Notes under the pieces: model-generated
What the model saw: the letters and a program-made list of their open reading frames with translations, nothing else
The model's database searches: none
Told to the model about the DNA's origin: nothing
Shown here: in pieces, positions 7,801-10,135 of the stretch
Position numbering within the stretch: position 1 is the stretch's first letter
Layout: the number at the start of each line of letters is the position of its first letter
From: Saprospiraceae bacterium
GTDB lineage: Bacteria; Bacteroidota; Bacteroidia; Bacteroidales; JAIPBB01
Direction of reading: 5' to 3'
Assembly (NCBI GenBank): GCA_021739805.1
Contig: JAIPBB010000197.1
Span: forward strand, 1-10,135
Length of the DNA stretch: 10,135 nucleotides
Position numbers and translations under genes: made by a program

Positions 7801-7822
7801 GACCGAAGGGAGTCCGTAGGAC
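7801..7822. repeat. GC-rich hairpin/tandem word downstream of the FISUMP gene
   Basis: A short GC-rich patch stands out in AT-rich spacer. It contains the dyad GTCC-gta-GGAC (7812-7822), and on the minus strand reads as two related words, TCCTACGGAC and TCCCTTCGGTC. It lies about 17 bp beyond the FISUMP stop codon. DGR target genes can carry a hairpin just downstream of the variable region that promotes retrohoming; this small stem is only a weak candidate for that. It could equally be part of a terminator or a dispersed repeat. Confidence 0.3.
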
Positions 7823-7838
7823 ACTTTTTACTTCTCTC

Positions 7839-9455
7839 CTAATCCTTAATGCAACGCACAGAGTAGCCGTAGGCCCGGAAGTAGCTGCCCATGAAGGCAG
7901 CGCCACTGGTGAAATACAGGAAGCGCGAGGAAGCGCCAACTACGGTACTCGACCAGTAGTAGCCGTTGGAACCCACACCGTTGAGCGAACCACCGCTGTA
8001 GTCGCGGCTGCCTGCTACGGGCAATTTAAGTAGCGAGGCATAAGCCCCAGCTGCATTGTTGCTGCTCCAAGTTGCTTTTTCTGCAGTCCATTCTGTTTCT
8101 GTTGGTAATCTATAAGCTGTAGGGCAAGGATTGTTTACACCATATACCCCTTGCCATAAATTGTTGTTTTGTGGGCTGCGCCAATCGTAATTACCACTAT
8201 TAACGGTTATAAAATTAGCATGTCCGGGAACATCTGTACTTGATAATGTACTTGTAGTTCCTGATGTTCTTATTTGATGCCCATCGCTGCCTCTTCCCCA
8301 TTGGTATAAATCGCCATAAGAAGCAGCATCGTTGTTACTTGTTGCTACCTGTGTGGCACCGAGATTACGGTCCATCCATATTTTACCGGTGGTTGGGTTA
8401 TAAACATCGGTCAGACTTAAGACTGTCAGACCAAGAACCGTTCTCCATGTGGGCACTCCACTATTAAAAGTTAAAATTTGTCCTTCATTACCTGTTGTAA
8501 CTGTTACCCATGCAGTTCCGTTCCAGTATTGCATTTGGCCCGGAGTTGTACCTGTTGGTATGGTTGGGTCGGTCTCGGTATAACTGTCTAACTTATTATT
8601 CCAGTTTGTTGTATTTGTTGCAGTAATTCCACTTGCAACTGAAGAACTAAACACAGGGTCAGTTTCATTCATCACAGCATTTATTACATAAGGACTTATT
8701 GTTGTTCCTGCTCCGGTAATATTTACATTTGTTCCTGCCTGAGAAACACCACCAACTCCATCTTGTCCGGCTGCTCCGGTAGCACCAGTAGCTCCGGCTA
8801 TTCCTGTTGCACCAGTTGAGCCAATTGCACCTGTAGCCCCTGCCATTCCTGATGGTCCCGTAGAACCTGTCATTCCTAATCCGGTTGGTCCGGTAATTCC
8901 TTGAATTCCTGCTGTTCCTGTTGAACCTGTTGCACCTGTATTACCAATTCCGGTTGAACCCGTTACTCCTTGTAGTCCTGTTGCACCTGTAGAACCTGTC
9001 GCACCCATATCTCCAGTAGCTCCGGTTGGTCCAGGAATTGAGCTTCCACTTGTTTTTGCATAAAAAGCATAAGGCACACTTAGCAATTGGCTTGTTCCAG
9101 TTATGGTGTAGGTAGTTCCTCCATTGGCATCTGTTTCGGTTTTAATAAAATATGGTCCGTTTGTCCAGTCGATAGTAGAAAAATTACCACTAACAACAGT
9201 TCCTGCACCAATTTCAATAGTTACTAAACCATTATCATTTGTGGTTGGTGCTTGTGTTTCTACATAAACAGCAGTTCCACTGACAGTGCCTTGCAAAATG
9301 CTTATTCGCATACCAATAGTTTTGTTGGTAACCAAATTGTTATTTTGCTTTCTAATAACTGCCTGATAGCTCATTTTTTCAGGGCTTTGTGCAAAAGCAG
9401 AACTGATTAGCAGATTTGCTAATGTGATGAGTAATACTATTCTTAGTTTTTTCAT
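7839..9455 (-). CDS. Secreted collagen-stalk protein with C-terminal FISUMP (lectin-like) head, probable DGR target
   Basis: Probable exported surface protein of 538 residues. Seen: signal peptide 1-22 (ending AFA or FAQ); N-terminal domain (about 24-135) with [19 protein letters not shown] and [11 protein letters not shown], shared by many Bacteroidota collagen/FISUMP proteins; collagen-like GXT repeats (142-233); a fibre-like linker (about 240-340) with NETDPVF, NWNNKLD and YTETDPT; then a FISUMP domain (about 345-538, family TIGR02145) with [11 protein letters not shown] (357-367), YRLPTETEW (448-456), YYWSST (499-504) and the terminal SVRCIKD. FISUMP has a C-type-lectin/FGE-related fold and is a known class of DGR variable protein. 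The last ~180 bp are GC-rich and adenine-poor, unlike the rest of the gene. No T9SS domain is present, so the export and anchoring route is unclear. Its ligand is unknown. Start ATG 9455 places the signal peptide exactly. Confidence 0.85.
   Translation of the reverse strand: MKKLRIVLLITLANLLISSAFAQSPEKMSYQAVIRKQNNNLVTNKTIGMRISILQGTVSGTAVYVETQAPTTNDNGLVTIEIGAGTVVSGNFSTIDWTNGPYFIKTETDANGGTTYTITGTSQLLSVPYAFYAKTSGSSIPGPTGATGDMGATGSTGATGLQGVTGSTGIGNTGATGSTGTAGIQGITGPTGLGMTGSTGPSGMAGATGAIGSTGATGIAGATGATGAAGQDGVGGVSQAGTNVNITGAGTTISPYVINAVMNETDPVFSSSVASGITATNTTNWNNKLDSYTETDPTIPTGTTPGQMQYWNGTAWVTVTTGNEGQILTFNSGVPTWRTVLGLTVLSLTDVYNPTTGKIWMDRNLGATQVATSNNDAASYGDLYQWGRGSDGHQIRTSGTTSTLSSTDVPGHANFITVNSGNYDWRSPQNNNLWQGVYGVNNPCPTAYRLPTETEWTAEKATWSSNNAAGAYASLLKLPVAGSRDYSGGSLNGVGSNGYYWSSTVVGASSRFLYFTSGAAFMGSYFRAYGYSVRCIKD
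7851..8009 (-). other. Candidate DGR variable region (VR)
   Basis: This segment encodes residues about 483-535 at the extreme C-terminus of the FISUMP protein. Seen: GC about 60% over 7861-8040 against 37-40% over 8101-8220; in 7861-7980 the coding strand has 15 A and 33 T in 120 bases, while 8161-8220 has 22 A in 60. Many codons end in C (TAC, TTC, GGC, AGC, TCC), as expected if AAC codons of a template were randomised at their adenines. The residues that would vary sit between invariant YWSST, LYF, SG and GYSVRC. Known: DGR reverse transcriptases mutagenise template adenines and replace the 3' end of lectin-fold target genes. Inferred: this is such a VR. Boundaries are approximate, and no template repeat or RT is in the window. 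Confidence 0.6.
8757..9032 (-). repeat. Collagen-like GXT triplet repeat region
   Basis: About 30 Gly-X-Y triplets (residues 142-233), mostly GAT, GST, GPT and GIA, are encoded by degenerate 9-bp units. A slip occurs near GIGNTGATG, where triplet phase is broken. Such repeats form trimeric rods; here they would lift the C-terminal FISUMP head off the cell surface. Threonine-rich bacterial collagens are often O-glycosylated, which cannot be seen here. Confidence 0.8.
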
Positions 9456-9500
9456 CTTTGTTTTTATTAGATTGTTATTTTAATTTTTATCGCTTTTTAC

Positions 9501-9615
9501 TTTCAACTTTCCGTCATTCCTCGATACACCACGCTGCTATTTTCGTTCAAAATTCTTATTTCATCAATGCGTGGTACTCGGTCTGACTAGTACTACTAAG
9601 CTACTTTTTACTTTT
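9501..9615. repeat. 115-bp direct repeat, copy 1, with internal hairpin
   Basis: It matches 9661-9775 at all but two positions (a9552/t9712, t9575/c9735). It can fold: ACCACGC (9528-9534) pairs with GCGTGGT (9569-9575) around a 34-nt loop, and GTCA (9513-9516) pairs with TGAC (9584-9587) further out. It ends with the palindrome TAGTACTA (9588-9595) and a CTACTTTTTACTTTT tail. It resembles dispersed structured intergenic repeats (REP-like) more than a coding or CRISPR sequence. Confidence 0.75.
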
Positions 9616-9625
9616 TCCTTTTCAC

Positions 9626-9653
9626 TTTTGCCTTTTGCCTTTTGCCTTTTGCC
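9626..9653. repeat. TTTTGCC x4 microsatellite
   Basis: Four exact tandem copies of a 7-bp unit (9626-9632, 9633-9639, 9640-9646, 9647-9653) close the spacer between the two 115-bp repeats. Such repeats change length by slippage. Confidence 0.8.
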
Positions 9654-9660
9654 TTTTTTC

Positions 9661-9775
9661 TTTCAACTTTCCGTCATTCCTCGATACACCACGCTGCTAT
9701 TTTCGTTCAAATTTCTTATTTCATCAATGCGTGGCACTCGGTCTGACTAGTACTACTAAGCTACTTTTTACTTTT
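9661..9775. repeat. 115-bp direct repeat, copy 2, with internal hairpin
   Basis: Second copy of the element at 9501-9615. The change t9575 to c9735 shortens the inner stem from 7 to 6 bp (CCACGC/GCGTGG, 9689-9694 with 9729-9734). The near-identity of the two copies suggests a recent tandem duplication or homogenisation. Confidence 0.75.
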
Positions 9776-9778
9776 CAC

Positions 9779-9816
9779 TTTTGCCTTTTGCCTTAGCCTT
9801 AGCCTTAGCCTTCGCC
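9779..9816. repeat. TTTTGCC/TTAGCC microsatellite
   Basis: Two TTTTGCC units (9779-9792) pass into three TTAGCC units (9793-9810) and one TTCGCC (9811-9816), ending just before the stop codon of the T9SS remnant at 9819. The gradual change of unit indicates slippage plus point mutation. Confidence 0.75.
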
Positions 9817-9818
9817 TT

Positions 9819-10007
9819 TTAATGATTTTTTATAATTTTAAATGTTTTAATTTCTTTGTTCTTATCTATTACTTTTAGAAAATAAACTCCGGAAACTAGA
9901 TTTATACTTGATATAATAGTTTCGTTGCTTGATATTTTTTTCTTTTCTATTAGTTTACCATTAATATCACAAAGTTGATAGCTTAATGTCTGGATGCTGA
10001 GCGTATT
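9819..10007 (-). pseudogene. T9SS type A C-terminal sorting domain remnant (5' part missing)
   Basis: An open frame of 62 codons without any Met ends at TAA 9821-9819. It reads NTLSIQTLSYQLCDINGK then LIEKKKISSNETIISSINL and VSGVYFLKVIDKNKEIKTF, ending KIIKNH. This is the classic Por_Secre_tail sorting domain: a beta-strand SYQLxDINGKL, a KKI…ETI strand, and LVSGVYFLKV…KTFKIIK at the end. The domain directs proteins through the type IX secretion system, where it is cleaved. Only the second part of the domain remains. The frame is closed upstream by TAG at 10010-10008, and the sequence beyond belongs to a probable insertion element. The natural reading is a T9SS cargo gene interrupted at about 10008. 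Confidence 0.8.
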
Positions 10008-10135
10008 CTATGATAAAAAAAATCAAATTTAGCTAAAGTTATTAACATTTCTCATGCTGCATATTTCATTGTATCAACATAAGGAGAACTTCTATTAACA
10101 ACGGCAAAAACTCTTGACAATAATTTATTTCTAAT
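10008..10135 (-). mobile_element. End of a probable IS110-family insertion sequence
   Basis: The transposase 3' end is followed by about 44 bp of noncoding DNA (10008-10051), after which homology to the T9SS domain resumes. IS110-type elements lack terminal inverted repeats and make no target duplication, so a junction without obvious repeats is expected. The element boundary at about 10008 is inferred from where the sorting-domain reading stops; the rest of the element lies beyond the window. Confidence 0.55.
10052..10135 (-). CDS. Transposase C-terminus, probably IS110 family (partial)
   Basis: The last 27 residues are visible before TGA (10054-10052): IRNKLLSRVFAVVNRSS then PYVDTMKYAA. 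The pattern NKLLxRVFAV…PYV resembles the end of IS116/IS110/IS902-type transposases of Bacteroidota, which are DEDD-type recombinases guided by a structured RNA from the element's noncoding end. The fragment is short, so the family call is moderate; the catalytic residues are outside the window. Confidence 0.55.
   Translation of the reverse strand: MRNKLLSRVFAVVNRSSPYVDTMKYAA

Larger units (their letters stand above)
9456..9818. other. Repeat-rich spacer, no gene
   Basis: This is 363 bp upstream of the FISUMP gene with no coding capacity I can support. It is made of two copies of a 115-bp sequence at 160-bp offset plus TTTTGCC- and TTAGCC-type microrepeats (listed separately). I see no TAnnTTTG box on the minus strand for the FISUMP gene, so its promoter is unidentified. 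Confidence 0.6.

Noticed and set aside
8757..9032. Noncoding minisatellite
   Set aside because: The 9-bp periodicity is explained by in-frame Gly-X-Thr codons of a collagen-like domain within an intact gene.
9793..9810. Telomere-like TTAGCC repeat
   Set aside because: There are only three units inside a decaying TTTTGCC microsatellite on an interior stretch; it is best explained by slippage.
9501..9816. CRISPR array
   Set aside because: There are only two long (115 bp) repeats plus microsatellites, with no short repeats separated by unique spacers and no cas genes.
9456..10135. DGR reverse transcriptase, Avd gene or template repeat in the flank of the FISUMP gene
   Set aside because: Neither strand shows RT motifs or a second copy of the 7851-8009 sequence; the flank holds only structured repeats, a T9SS remnant and a transposase end.

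Overview
This AT-rich window (coding DNA visibly A/T-ending) most likely comes from a member of the Bacteroidota. The pointers are a TAnnTTTG-type promoter before clpC, the general lack of Shine-Dalgarno sequences, a type IX secretion (T9SS) C-terminal sorting domain remnant, a FISUMP-domain surface protein, a DUF4369-like/thioredoxin lipoprotein-style gene, and the sequence character of GyrA, ClpC, SucD and MnmE. The species cannot be named from the sequence alone.

Layout. 1-336 (-): 5' end of gyrA. 337-801: divergent intergenic region with a nested palindrome and a clpC promoter. 802-3375 (+): clpC. 3355-3466: long imperfect inverted repeat across the clpC stop, between convergent clpC and sucD. 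3498-4370 (-): sucD. 4371-4831: intergenic, holding a 197-bp element with 19-bp perfect inverted termini and a nested 14-bp-arm palindrome. 4832-6253 (+): mnmE. 6336-7727 (-): secreted thioredoxin-fold protein. 7839-9455 (-): secreted protein with an N-terminal globular domain, a collagen-like GXT stalk, a fibre-like linker and a C-terminal FISUMP (C-type-lectin-like) head. 9456-9818: repeat-rich spacer with a 115-bp sequence duplicated at 160-bp offset. 9819-10007 (-): T9SS sorting-domain remnant without a start. 10008-10135 (-): end of a probable IS110-family element, cut by the window edge.

The left two-thirds is housekeeping: DNA topology (gyrA), proteolysis (clpC), TCA cycle (sucD) and tRNA wobble modification (mnmE). 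The right third is accessory: envelope proteins, repeats, and a gene broken by an insertion element.

Most interesting point: the last ~160-180 bp of the FISUMP gene differ sharply in composition. GC is about 60% against about 37-40% just upstream, and in 7861-7980 the coding strand has only 15 A in 120 (33 T). Together with many NNC codons, the 3'-terminal position and a lectin-like C-terminus ending [12 protein letters not shown], this is what a diversity-generating retroelement (DGR) variable region looks like. No reverse transcriptase or template repeat lies in this window, so if the call is right the gene would be a target served by a DGR elsewhere. The protein would then be a stalked surface display of a diversified binding head.
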